Below are positions 19,056 through 27,145 of a stretch of 64,000 nt of DNA, piece by piece. Every line of letters begins with the position of its first letter. Positions within the stretch are counted from its first letter, which is position 1. The DNA lies in NCBI RefSeq assembly GCF_021484805.1, contig NZ_CP090557.1, forward strand, positions 2,802,001 to 2,866,000. Reading direction: 5' to 3'. The DNA comes from Tellurirhabdus bombi (GTDB taxonomy: Bacteria > Bacteroidota > Bacteroidia > Cytophagales > Spirosomataceae). A model generated the notes under the pieces. It was not told the origin of the DNA and did not search any database. It saw only the letters and a program-made list of their open reading frames with translations. The position numbers were made by a program, and so were the translations under genes.

Positions 19056-20012
19056 ATGGACATACCTATTCCTCGTCGTGATGCATTGAAAGGTTTATTA
19101 GCCGTTGGCGCAACGGCGGCCCTGCCGGGTGCGTTGTTGGCGCAGCCCAATCCGAACGATAAGCCATTTAGTATTCATGTTTTCTCCAAACACCTGCATT
19201 TCCTGAATTTTCCGGAAATGGCGGCGGCCGTGGCTGACATGGGTTTCGACGGGGTGGATTTGAGCGTTCGACCGGGAGGACACGTGGAACCGGAGCTGGC
19301 TAAAGAAACACTACCACGCGCGGTGGAAGCCCTCCAGAAAAAAAACGTGGCTGCTCTGATGATGACCACGGCCATCAGTCGGGCCGATCATCCGACGACC
19401 AAGCCAATTTTAGAAACAGCTGCCAAAGTAGGCATTCGGTATTACCGCACCGGCTGGTTTCCCTACCCGGCTGACCAGTCCATTCCAGTGGCGCTCTGGC
19501 AATACCAGCAGCAACTGACTGAACTTGCCCGGCTCAACGAATCGTATGGCATTGCGGGTGGGTACCAAAACCACGCGGGAACGAACTTTGGGGCGGCTGT
19601 CTGGGATTTAGCACAGGTATTGCACGCCGTTAAAAGTCCGTTCATGGGTTGTCAGTACGACATTCGTCACGCGACGATTGAAGGTGGGATGAGCTGGGCG
19701 AATGGATTGCGGGCCATTGCGCCGCACGTTCGCTTTCTGGCCATTAAAGATTTTGTCTGGGAGAAAAAAGACGGGCGTTGGAAGGTCGTAAACGTGCCGT
19801 TGGGACAAGGGATGGTTAACTTCCCAGCCTTTTTCGCGGCATTGAAACAGGGCGGTATCCAGGTGCCTATTTCCCTGCATTTTGAGTACCCACTCGGCGG
19901 GGCTGATCAGGGTAACCGCACGCTGACCATTCCGCGTGAGCAGGTTTACCAGGCCATGCGGACTGACCTGGAAACCTTGCGAAAAATGCTGAAAGAGGCG
20001 GGGCTGGCTTAA
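19056..20012 (+). CDS. Tat-exported sugar phosphate isomerase/epimerase-like protein
   Basis: 318 residues from the ATG at 19056, chosen because it begins a twin-arginine signal (PIPRRDALKGLLAVGATAALPG, cut into two parts: RRDALKG and the hydrophobic LLAVGATAALPGALLA); the upstream 22 codons are non-conserved. The rest is an AP-endonuclease-2-like TIM barrel (DMGFDGVDLSVRPGGH, then EYPLGGAD near the end), which usually uses Mn/Zn to isomerise or epimerise sugars or inositols. Export through Tat implies folding with a metal cofactor before transport. The exact substrate is unknown. Its stop overlaps the convergent PLP-enzyme gene by 4 bases. Confidence 0.83.
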   Translation: MDIPIPRRDALKGLLAVGATAALPGALLAQPNPNDKPFSIHVFSKHLHFLNFPEMAAAVADMGFDGVDLSVRPGGHVEPELAKETLPRAVEALQKKNVAALMMTTAISRADHPTTKPILETAAKVGIRYYRTGWFPYPADQSIPVALWQYQQQLTELARLNESYGIAGGYQNHAGTNFGAAVWDLAQVLHAVKSPFMGCQYDIRHATIEGGMSWANGLRAIAPHVRFLAIKDFVWEKKDGRWKVVNVPLGQGMVNFPAFFAALKQGGIQVPISLHFEYPLGGADQGNRTLTIPREQVYQAMRTDLETLRKMLKEAGLA

Positions 20013-20950
20013 AAAGGTAATTTCCCCAAATCGACGTTGCCACCGGTTATGATGATGCCAACACGCTGCCCGGCAAATTGCTCTTTGTTTTTCAGCAAAG
20101 CAGCGAGTGGTACGGCCGCCGAAGGTTCAATAACAATTTTCATGCGTTCCCAAACGAGTCGCATGGCGGCAATAATTTCCGGGTCCGAAACGGTTAGAAT
20201 AGCCGTCACATGCCGCTGAATAATGCTCAGGGTTCGCTCGCTGAGGTTGGTCAGCAGGCCGTCGGCAATGGTGTTGATGTAAGGTGCTTTCTCGATCTGC
20301 CCGCTTTGAAACGACAAGATGGCATCCGCAGCTCCTTCGGGTTCACCGGCAATCACTTCGGTTTCCGGACTCAAAAAATGCGTACTCAAAGCCGTTCCGC
20401 TGAGGAGGCCGCCACCGCCCACGGGGGCCATGATGGTCTGTAAGGGTTGGCTCATTTCTTCCATCAACTCTTTGGCGGCGGTCGCCTGGCCCGCAATTAC
20501 CCGGTTATCGTCGAACGGGTGAACCAGCTCGGCGCCAATACGTTCCATGATTTCCCGCACGCCTTCTTCGCGTGCTTCCAGCGTTGGTTCGCACTCGATG
20601 ACTTCCGCCCCATAACCCCGAACGGCATCTTTTTTGACCTGCGGGGCTGTGCGTGGCATCACAATGTACGCCTTTGTGCCTACTTGCCGGGCCGCGTAGG
20701 CAATGGCCTGCGCGTGGTTACCGGATGAATGCGTTGTAACTCCTTTGGCTAATTGCTCCTCCGTCAGTTGAAGCACGGCATTCAGGCCGCCACGCGCTTT
20801 GAACGCACCAATTTTCTGGAAATTTTCGCACTTAAAATAAATATGGGCTCCGGCCAGATCATTAATGGTCTGGTTGGTCATAACCGGGGTCCGATGAATG
20901 TAATTTTGGATGCGCTCGTGGGCGTCGCGAATGTCATTAAAATTTACCAT
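20009..20950 (-). CDS. PLP-dependent threonine/serine dehydratase-type enzyme
   Basis: Cytoplasmic fold-type II PLP enzyme of 313 residues from ATG at 20950; the extra 15 upstream codons are not family-like. The PLP lysine is K51 (GAFKARGG); SSGNHAQA binds the substrate carboxylate and GGGGLLSG binds the phosphate. There is no C-terminal ACT regulatory domain, so it is a catabolic threonine dehydratase, serine racemase or 3-hydroxyaspartate ammonia-lyase rather than biosynthetic IlvA. Which amino acid it uses cannot be decided here. Confidence 0.87.
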   Translation of the reverse strand: MVNFNDIRDAHERIQNYIHRTPVMTNQTINDLAGAHIYFKCENFQKIGAFKARGGLNAVLQLTEEQLAKGVTTHSSGNHAQAIAYAARQVGTKAYIVMPRTAPQVKKDAVRGYGAEVIECEPTLEAREEGVREIMERIGAELVHPFDDNRVIAGQATAAKELMEEMSQPLQTIMAPVGGGGLLSGTALSTHFLSPETEVIAGEPEGAADAILSFQSGQIEKAPYINTIADGLLTNLSERTLSIIQRHVTAILTVSDPEIIAAMRLVWERMKIVIEPSAAVPLAALLKNKEQFAGQRVGIIITGGNVDLGKLPF

Positions 20951-21017
20951 GATGATTTTTGCCGCAAATTCACGGAGAAAATGCAAAGTACACAAGACTT
21001 AGGAAGCAGCCAATGGG

Positions 21018-21920
21018 TCAGTGAAAGGTTTTACTGGGTAGCTGCAAAGCCGGGGGCCGAGTTGTGTCGGAAGGAGCCGGAGCGTAGCAGGATGTGCAAC
21101 GCATGATCAATTCCCGAACCAGAGCCGCGTGGGAATTGGTGATCAAATGACCCGCATCCGGCAGAAACAAAAACTCCGCGTCTTTACCCGCCAGGCTTCG
21201 TCGCGCAAAATCCAGGTTAGAAGGATCAACAATCCAGTCTTTACCGCCTTGCATGAACGTCACGGGCACCTGTAACGACTGCCAGAAAGGAACAAGGCGC
21301 TTTAATTCAGACACGTGTGAATACTTTTCGGCGGTAGCTGTGTTAAGGGAGCGGGGCAAAAACAACTTAACCAGCGGAAAGCGCCCCCATTTGGAGAACC
21401 ACCAGAATTTTTCTTTTTCAGGATCGATCGGCGCGGCCACCATGAATAAATGCTGCACTTTTTCCGGGTAGAGCATTGCGATTCGGGCGGCAATGGGGGC
21501 ACCGAAAGAACGCCCCAGCACCAGGGCTGGCTGACCCGAATGGTTCAGCCGCAGCGCTTTCACGATGGCGTTGGCCTGCTGGTCAATAGACGTGATGGCC
21601 TTCCGGCCTTTGCGGGATTTGGCGTAACCCGGTCGATCTACCGAGATAATGTGAAAGTTGCGTTGCAGCAGCGTATCATCAAGCATGCGCAGGTAACCGT
21701 ACCAGGCTCCCGGCGCTCCGTGAACAAGCAATAGTGGAGGAAGAGTGTCGTAACCAATGCTGGCGCAATGAAGATGAATGCTGTCGTTGTCGATGGTATA
21801 GAACGTGGGTTTAACGGCGCGGTCGGTATAATGCGCCCGAATCTGCCGTTCGTTCATGCTCCAACGCCGGAAACAACTCGAAAAAAGAATCGGAAGAAGT
21901 AAAAACAGAAGGTATTTCAT
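21018..21920 (-). CDS. Alpha/beta hydrolase lipoprotein
   Basis: 300 residues with a lipoprotein signal (LLLPILFSSC, Cys16), so likely tethered to a membrane in the periplasm. HGAPGAW (about 67-73) is the oxyanion turn, S138 in LGRSFG the nucleophile, and DAGHLI near residue 266 the catalytic His. SVDRPGYAKS is typical of haloalkane-dehalogenase/epoxide-hydrolase-like serine hydrolases. Substrate unknown. It stands 68 bases upstream of the PLP-enzyme gene start on the same strand and could be cotranscribed with it. Confidence 0.82.
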   Translation of the reverse strand: MKYLLFLLLPILFSSCFRRWSMNERQIRAHYTDRAVKPTFYTIDNDSIHLHCASIGYDTLPPLLLVHGAPGAWYGYLRMLDDTLLQRNFHIISVDRPGYAKSRKGRKAITSIDQQANAIVKALRLNHSGQPALVLGRSFGAPIAARIAMLYPEKVQHLFMVAAPIDPEKEKFWWFSKWGRFPLVKLFLPRSLNTATAEKYSHVSELKRLVPFWQSLQVPVTFMQGGKDWIVDPSNLDFARRSLAGKDAEFLFLPDAGHLITNSHAALVRELIMRCTSCYAPAPSDTTRPPALQLPSKTFH

Positions 21921-22007
21921 GCGCTTCTGACTGTGCTGTACATCCAGCGGATCAACAATTTATTTTATTAGAATAACCAAAAATCGGCTCAAATAGTACG
22001 TCAATAC

Positions 22008-22502
22008 TTAAAAACCCAGATTGAGGCTAAGTTGTTGTTCCCCGCGTTCATGTTCCAGTAACCATTTTTTACGCCACAGTCCACCGGCATAACCCGTCAG
22101 GCTGCCGTTGGAACCAATTATGCGGTGGCAGGGAACCACGATCCACAGCGGATTACGTCCGTTGGCCGCCGCCACTGCCCGAATGGCTTTTTCGTCACCC
22201 AGACGGCGGGCCAGCGTCAGGTAAGAAAGTGTTTTGCCATAGGGTACTTCCAGCAGCGCCTGCCATACAGTCTGTTGAAAAGCAGTTCCCGCGGGAGTAA
22301 GTGGTAAGTCAAAGCTGCGACGCGTTCCGGCAAAATAGTCCGTCAATTGCTGTAGGCAAGCCTGAATCGGGGCGGCTAAATCCGGATCGGAGGAAATTGG
22401 CGTTGGCTCGTCCAGACAAGAAATGGCGTGAATCCCAGATTCATCACCCACAATTCGGACGGACCCGAGTGGGCTAGTGAAATAAGCAGTTTGAAGCGGC
22501 AT
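22008..22502 (-). CDS. ogt: Methylated-DNA-protein cysteine methyltransferase
   Basis: Suicide repair protein of 164 residues that takes methyl groups from O6-methylguanine. The acceptor is C125 in VVPCHRIIG; the Arg finger/helix-turn-helix segment (KAIRAVAAANGRNP) precedes it and GYAGGLWRKKWLL follows. No Ada N-terminal zinc domain is fused, so it is the Ogt-type stand-alone enzyme. ATG start, monocistronic. Confidence 0.93.
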   Translation of the reverse strand: MPLQTAYFTSPLGSVRIVGDESGIHAISCLDEPTPISSDPDLAAPIQACLQQLTDYFAGTRRSFDLPLTPAGTAFQQTVWQALLEVPYGKTLSYLTLARRLGDEKAIRAVAAANGRNPLWIVVPCHRIIGSNGSLTGYAGGLWRKKWLLEHERGEQQLSLNLGF

Positions 22503-22632
22503 AAATCAAGTAAGCGCGTACAGGACCGACAAATTCGGGTCATGTCTGTGCTTATGGCTGAAATAAGAAGGCGAAAAAGCCCTTCAAAATACAAAATTCC
22601 AAGCGCAATTTCGTGAAACAAAGGTTACTAGT

Positions 22633-22672
22633 TAAAAAAGGAGCAAAACCCTTAGGTCTTACTCCTTTTTTA
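22633..22672 (-). terminator. Intrinsic terminator after first tandem sugar dehydrogenase
   Basis: Arms of 11 bases (TAAAAAAGGAG, 22633-22643; complement 22662-22672) around an 18-base loop, just beyond the stop of the minus-strand gene at 22695. Confidence 0.75.
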
Positions 22673-22694
22673 GAACAGACAGCAAAGATGCGTT

Positions 22695-23987
22695 TTACTG
22701 AACAGCCATGCGTTTAATCGTGCCTGTTCCGAAATCAAGAATATATAATTCCCGGTTGGCATCTTCGCCGAAGGCAGAAATCGAACCGGCATCATCGACA
22801 ATCACCTCGTTACTGATTACCTTGTTTCCACTAAAAGTCAAGGCCCAGATTTTTCCAGAGCCGAAATCGCCGTAAATGTATTTTCCTTTCAGCGAAGTAG
22901 CCTGACGGCGGCCCCAGTAAACCGTGCCCCCCGTGATCGAAACACCTTCCGTGCGTCCGTATTGGAAAATGGGAGCTACCAGACCCGGTTGGTCGCAGTT
23001 GGTTTCCGGATTGTAGCAGCTGTTTCCTTCTTTCAGCCGCCAGCCGTAATTACCGCCTTTGGTGATAATATCAATCTCTTCGAACTTGCCCTGGCCTACA
23101 TCGGCAAGCCATAGTTGACCGGTAATGAAATCAAAGCTAAAGCGCCACGGATTGCGCAGGCCATACGCATAAATCTCCTCCCGAAATCCGTTGCTGTTTC
23201 CGACATAAGGATTATCAGCTGGAATCCCGTAAGTACCTTTATTGTTTCCATTAACATCGATGCGTAGGATTTTTCCAAGTAAGTTCGTGCGGTTTTGTGC
23301 ATTGTTCAGTGGATCGCCACCGCCTCCGCCATCACCCGTGGCGATGTAAAGGAATCCGTCGCGCCCAAACGCAATTTTACCTCCTTTGTGATTATCAAAA
23401 GCGGGCTGCGGGATTCGTAGCAACACGACCTCCGTGGCCGGATCCACCTGGTTGGCGGTGGTACTGGATGCCTTGAAACGACTGATGATGGTTTCGCGGG
23501 GATTCTCCTTGACGTAATTGACAAAAAAGTAGCCGTTCTGCTTGAAGTTGGGGTGGAAGGCGAGACCCAGCAAGCCCATTTCGCCCGCCGTAGCAACGCG
23601 GTTCTGAATGTCTAAATATAAACTGGCAGACTGGGTGGCGGGGCTGTTCTCAAGCACACGGATCCGACCGCCTTTCTCAACCACATACACCCGATTCGAC
23701 CGGTCGCCCGCGTGCGTCATTTCAACGGGTTGAGAAAAGGTAATATTGGGGAAAGCATTCTCTAGCTGGATGGCACTGGCGCGGGCCCCGTTAGGTTTGG
23801 CGCTGCTGGTTTCGTCCAGATTTGGCGACTGACAAGCCAGAGGAGCCAGTAGGGCAAAAAGCGTCGCTACGGCTAATGAACTTGGAGCTGAGGCTGTTTT
23901 TTTTGCTTGCAGCATCGGTAGTCTGCCCAAACCTCTTGTCTTTGCAAGAAGGCGATTTGGGGAAAGAGCAGATAAAAAGAGTTTCAT
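22695..23987 (-). CDS. Glucose/sorbosone dehydrogenase (PQQ-type) lipoprotein, copy A
   Basis: 430 residues; exported beta-propeller of the GSDH / YliI-like soluble aldose dehydrogenase family. A lipobox is seen at LLAPLAC (about residue 52), preceded by a hydrophobic core. The N-terminal about 24 residues before an internal Met (start at 23915) may not be translated; the paralog has the same arrangement, so both starts remain open. Family motifs: MTHAGDRSNRVYVVEKGGRI, GEMGLLGLAFHPNF, GDGGGGGDPLNNAQNR, YAYGLRNPWRFSFD, GGNYGWRLKEG. About 215 bases separate it from copy B, with a terminator and a palindrome between, so it likely has its own promoter. Confidence 0.85.
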   Translation of the reverse strand: MKLFLSALSPNRLLAKTRGLGRLPMLQAKKTASAPSSLAVATLFALLAPLACQSPNLDETSSAKPNGARASAIQLENAFPNITFSQPVEMTHAGDRSNRVYVVEKGGRIRVLENSPATQSASLYLDIQNRVATAGEMGLLGLAFHPNFKQNGYFFVNYVKENPRETIISRFKASSTTANQVDPATEVVLLRIPQPAFDNHKGGKIAFGRDGFLYIATGDGGGGGDPLNNAQNRTNLLGKILRIDVNGNNKGTYGIPADNPYVGNSNGFREEIYAYGLRNPWRFSFDFITGQLWLADVGQGKFEEIDIITKGGNYGWRLKEGNSCYNPETNCDQPGLVAPIFQYGRTEGVSITGGTVYWGRRQATSLKGKYIYGDFGSGKIWALTFSGNKVISNEVIVDDAGSISAFGEDANRELYILDFGTGTIKRMAVQ

Positions 23988-24046
23988 AGACGTTTGTGGT
24001 TTTATTCCAATAAATATTTTTGTATTTCAACGATTTAGCGTAAAAA

Positions 24047-24092
24047 TTGTTCTAATTAATTCAGTCACAATAAAAGAGATTAATTAGAACAA
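24047..24092. promoter_or_regulatory. Perfect inverted repeat upstream of copy A
   Basis: Arms of 14 bases (TTGTTCTAATTAAT at 24047-24060; complement at 24079-24092) with an 18-base spacer. It lies 60 bases upstream of the copy A start and past the copy B terminator. AT-rich and without a T-run, so an operator is a better guess than a terminator. Confidence 0.4.
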
Positions 24093-24151
24093 ATGAGATA
24101 CATTAACCTCGGTGACAGACAATAGATCTAAGGAAAATTTTGGTAAAGCAC

Positions 24152-24184
24152 AAAAAAGGCAGAACCCTACGGCCTGCCTTTTTT
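24152..24184 (-). terminator. Intrinsic terminator after second tandem sugar dehydrogenase
   Basis: Arms AAAAAAGGCAG (24152-24162) and complement (24174-24184), 11-base loop, beginning 18 bases past the copy B stop. Confidence 0.85.
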
Positions 24185-24202
24185 GAAGTGTCTAAGAAAT
24201 GA

Positions 24203-25489
24203 TTAGGGTTTCGCTACAAATCGTTTGATTGATCCACCCGTATGATCCAGAATGTACAACTCTTTGTTGGCATCTTCGCCAAAAGCGGATACTGAACCAG
24301 CGTCGCTAGCAATGAGTTGGTTATTGGAAGCGGTGCTACCCGATACATTAAGAGACCAGACTTTTTTACTGACGTAATCCGCGTATATATATTTGCCCTG
24401 CAAAGCGGGTATTTTGGTGCCCCGGTAAACAACACCGCCCGTAATCGACAAACCGTCCGTTCTTGGGTATTGGTGAACAGGCATTACCAGATTGCCCTGG
24501 TCGCAATTGTTGGCTGGATTGAAACAGTTATTTCCTTCTTTCAGGCGCCAGCCGTAGTTACCGCCTTTGGTGATAATGTCGATTTCTTCCAGCGTATTTT
24601 GCCCCACGTCACCCGCCCAGATCTGGCCCGTATTGCTATCGAAACTAAAGCGCCACGGATTGCGTAGACCATACGCAAAAATTTCTTCAAGGTGTCCGTC
24701 TTTATTGCCAACATAGGGATTATCAGCTGGAATGCCGTATGCTCCCTTGGTGGTTGCATTGACATCGATGCGTAGGATTTTTCCGAGGTAGTTGGTTCGA
24801 TTCTGCGCGTTGTTTTGGGGGTCGCCTCCGCTACCGCCATCGCCCGTAGCAATGTAAAGAAACCCATCGGGTCCAAACGCAATTTTACCTCCGTTATGGT
24901 TGGCATAGGGTTGAGGAAAGCGCAGGAGAATGGTTTCGGTGGTCGGATCGACCTGGTTTGCATTGGCAGTGGACGCTTTAAAGCGACTGATGATGGTTTC
25001 GCGCGGATTATCCTTGGTATAATTGACAAAGAAGTAGCCGTTCTGCTTGAAATTAGGGTGGAACGCCAGCCCCAACAAACCCATTTCACCCGCCGAAGAA
25101 ACGCGGCTTTGTATATCCAGGTAAACGCCCGCTGTTTTTACCGCCGGATCATTTTCGAAAAGACGAATCCGCCCCGGTTGCTCCAGAACAAATACTCGAT
25201 TGGTGCCATCACCCGCGTGGGTAAATTCTACAGGGCGGTCAAAATTCAGGGCTGGAAAAGCGTTTTCCAACTGGAAAGAAGCATCGCCTCCAGCGGCGGG
25301 GCCGTCTGCCTTTTCCGCATCGTTTGACTGGCAGGCCATCGACACCACAAAAGCGAAGATAGCCGTAGCCGCCAAGGAGCCTAGCAGGGTCGTAGCCGTT
25401 TTTTTTATGTACATCATCATAGTTCGGACGAAGTTTTCTACCTTCGTAGGTACAAGGGATGCGCCAAAGAAGAACTGATTTCTTTTCAT
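24203..25489 (-). CDS. Glucose/sorbosone dehydrogenase (PQQ-type) lipoprotein, copy B
   Basis: 428 residues, a close paralog of the neighbouring copy A over the whole propeller: GEMGLLGLAFHPNF, FVNYTKDNPRETIISRFKAS, GDGGSGGDPQNNAQNR, YGLRNPWRFSFD and GGNYGWRLKEGNN are nearly identical. The lipobox is VSMAC (about residue 53). Three Met codons near residue 24 (start at about 25420) would give a typical short lipoprotein signal, so the true start may be there. Expected to oxidise sugars in the periplasm or at the outer membrane; calcium and PQQ sites were not verified residue by residue. Tandem duplication is the simplest origin. Confidence 0.85.
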   Translation of the reverse strand: MKRNQFFFGASLVPTKVENFVRTMMMYIKKTATTLLGSLAATAIFAFVVSMACQSNDAEKADGPAAGGDASFQLENAFPALNFDRPVEFTHAGDGTNRVFVLEQPGRIRLFENDPAVKTAGVYLDIQSRVSSAGEMGLLGLAFHPNFKQNGYFFVNYTKDNPRETIISRFKASTANANQVDPTTETILLRFPQPYANHNGGKIAFGPDGFLYIATGDGGSGGDPQNNAQNRTNYLGKILRIDVNATTKGAYGIPADNPYVGNKDGHLEEIFAYGLRNPWRFSFDSNTGQIWAGDVGQNTLEEIDIITKGGNYGWRLKEGNNCFNPANNCDQGNLVMPVHQYPRTDGLSITGGVVYRGTKIPALQGKYIYADYVSKKVWSLNVSGSTASNNQLIASDAGSVSAFGEDANKELYILDHTGGSIKRFVAKP

Positions 25490-25652
25490 GCGTGTTTCTG
25501 TTTGTGTATCAGTGATTTATGGACAGGTAAATTATTGATGGTACGCATAGAAAATGGCCTGATCGTTGTTCGGATTCCTCACAATGGGGCGGGCAATCTA
25601 CTATAGTAAATCGATATAGAATGTGTCTCTCCCCAGGGGAGTGTTGTGGATA

Positions 25653-26471
25653 ATGACTACTACTGAACAACAGTTGTTTTTTGAACGTCTGGCAACTCAG
25701 AATGCCAGTTATCGCTATCGGCTGCCTTCTAAACCCGACGTCGGTCGATTTATTGATAACCTGATTCGCTTTCTATTTCCGATTACGCAGGATTGCCGAC
25801 TGCTTGAACTAAGCACGGCTGATTCGTACCATAATCTTAAAAAGCAACTCGAATGCCTGTTGTTGCCTCTGGAAACGAATTTGTTAGCAGACAGACATAC
25901 GGTTAACGAACAGTTTTTCGATCAGCTTCCCGCAATTTATGAGCTGTTGCTGATGGACGCACAGGCCATTGCTACCAACGACCCCGCTTCGGTGGGCGTC
26001 GAGGAGGTATTAGCAGTTTATCCCGGCTTTTACGCAATCGCTGTCTACCGACTTGCGCACCTGCTTTCGGACTTAAATGTGCCGCTGTTGCCCCGCATGC
26101 TGACCGAATATGCACACGGCCTGACAGGTATTGACATTCACCCGCGCGCTGAAATTGGCCAGTCGTTTTTCATCGACCACGGCACCGGCGTTGTAATTGG
26201 CGAGGCTGCCATTATTGGCAATAACGTGAAAATCTACCAGGGCGTGACGCTGGGAGCCACGCACGTCACGAAATCGATGGCCCAAAAGAAGCGGCACCCA
26301 ACCATTGAGGACAATGTGGTAATCTATGCCAATGCCACTATTCTAGGCGGAAAAACGGTTATTGGTCATGATTCCATCATCGGTGGAAACGTCTGGCTAA
26401 CCGAAAGCGTGGAGCCTTATTCGCGGGTTTATCACCAGAGTCAGATTGAAGTACGCTCCCTACCCAGCTAG
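25653..26471 (+). CDS. cysE: Serine O-acetyltransferase
   Basis: 272 residues from ATG at 25653 (a GTG ten codons earlier is open but less likely). It transfers acetyl from acetyl-CoA to serine for cysteine synthesis. An N-terminal helical domain is followed by the left-handed beta-helix: [21 protein letters not shown] carries the active-site His, then [21 protein letters not shown] and the late [13 protein letters not shown] repeats. It matches the longer EpsC-type found in Bacteroidota. No cysteine synthase gene is adjacent. Confidence 0.9.
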   Translation: MTTTEQQLFFERLATQNASYRYRLPSKPDVGRFIDNLIRFLFPITQDCRLLELSTADSYHNLKKQLECLLLPLETNLLADRHTVNEQFFDQLPAIYELLLMDAQAIATNDPASVGVEEVLAVYPGFYAIAVYRLAHLLSDLNVPLLPRMLTEYAHGLTGIDIHPRAEIGQSFFIDHGTGVVIGEAAIIGNNVKIYQGVTLGATHVTKSMAQKKRHPTIEDNVVIYANATILGGKTVIGHDSIIGGNVWLTESVEPYSRVYHQSQIEVRSLPS

Positions 26472-26493
26472 TGATAATGTCTTCATGCAGAAA

Positions 26494-26515
26494 TCCTTAG
26501 GGAGAACCCTAAATT
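26494..26515 (+). terminator. Weak hairpin after cysE
   Basis: Six-base stem TTAGGG/CCCTAA with a 4-base loop, flanked by AAAT and ATTT. Short; a modest terminator at best. Confidence 0.35.
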
Positions 26516-26537
26516 TACAGTAAAAAGGACTTTCCGC

Positions 26538-26568
26538 TTGTCTTTTAGGAGAAATCTTAGTAAATTTC
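26538..26568 (+). promoter_or_regulatory. Candidate Bacteroidota promoter for the GMC operon
   Basis: TTG at 26538-26540, 20-base spacer, then TAAATTTC at 26561-26568 (one mismatch to TAnnTTTG), 25 bases before the ATG at 26594. Spacing fits the -33/-7 layout. Confidence 0.5.
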
Positions 26569-26593
26569 TTGGATTTTTTTGATCTGACATTGC

Positions 26594-27142
26594 ATGGAAA
26601 GACGTACTGCACTCAAAAGTATGGCCGTAGCTGTTGGCGGCCTAATTAGCCTTCCAACGTGGGCTAACGGTTGGAATAAAGCCACTGTTCAGTCCTTTAA
26701 TAGCCCGTTAACCCTTAACGCGAACGCCATTCTGGCTGAGGTTGTAGAAACCATTATTCCAAAGACAAATACGCCGGGGGCCAAAGAACTGGGCGTGCAT
26801 GAATTTGTCCAGAAAATGGTAGCAGATTGTTACGAGCCTAGTGCGCAGGAAAACCTGACAAAAGGCGTGGCTATTACGGACGAAATGGCTCAGAAAACAT
26901 TCAATAAGCCGTTTGTTGATTGCAGTGCCGAGCAACGGACCGAACTCCTGAACCAGATGAGCAAATCGGCGGACGCTTCGGCAAAAGGCTTCTTTTCGTT
27001 GGTGAAAGGCCTGACCATCCGTGGCTACATGAACTCGGAGTACGTCATGACCAATATCACTAAATATGAGTTAATTCCTGGACGCTTTCACGGTTGCGTT
27101 CCAGTTCCTTCCAAAACCATTTCCCAAAAACCTACCAAATAA
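26594..27142 (+). CDS. Gluconate 2-dehydrogenase subunit 3 family protein, Tat-exported
   Basis: 182 residues; the small (gamma) subunit expected to bind and help export the flavoprotein encoded 3 bases downstream. The N-terminus is a twin-arginine signal (MERRTALKSMAVAVGGL) with a likely cut after PTWA. The family pattern follows: ILAEVVETIIPKTNTPGAKELGVHEFV, then a C-terminal YMNSEYVMTNITKYELIPGRFHGC. In known FAD-dependent glucose and gluconate dehydrogenases this subunit acts as a hitchhiker chaperone carrying the Tat signal for the catalytic subunit. Confidence 0.87.
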   Translation: MERRTALKSMAVAVGGLISLPTWANGWNKATVQSFNSPLTLNANAILAEVVETIIPKTNTPGAKELGVHEFVQKMVADCYEPSAQENLTKGVAITDEMAQKTFNKPFVDCSAEQRTELLNQMSKSADASAKGFFSLVKGLTIRGYMNSEYVMTNITKYELIPGRFHGCVPVPSKTISQKPTK

Positions 27143-27145
27143 AAG

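Noticed and set aside
22008-22502. Considered an Ada regulator
   Set aside because: No N-terminal zinc domain or AraC domain; only the Ogt-type methyltransferase is present.
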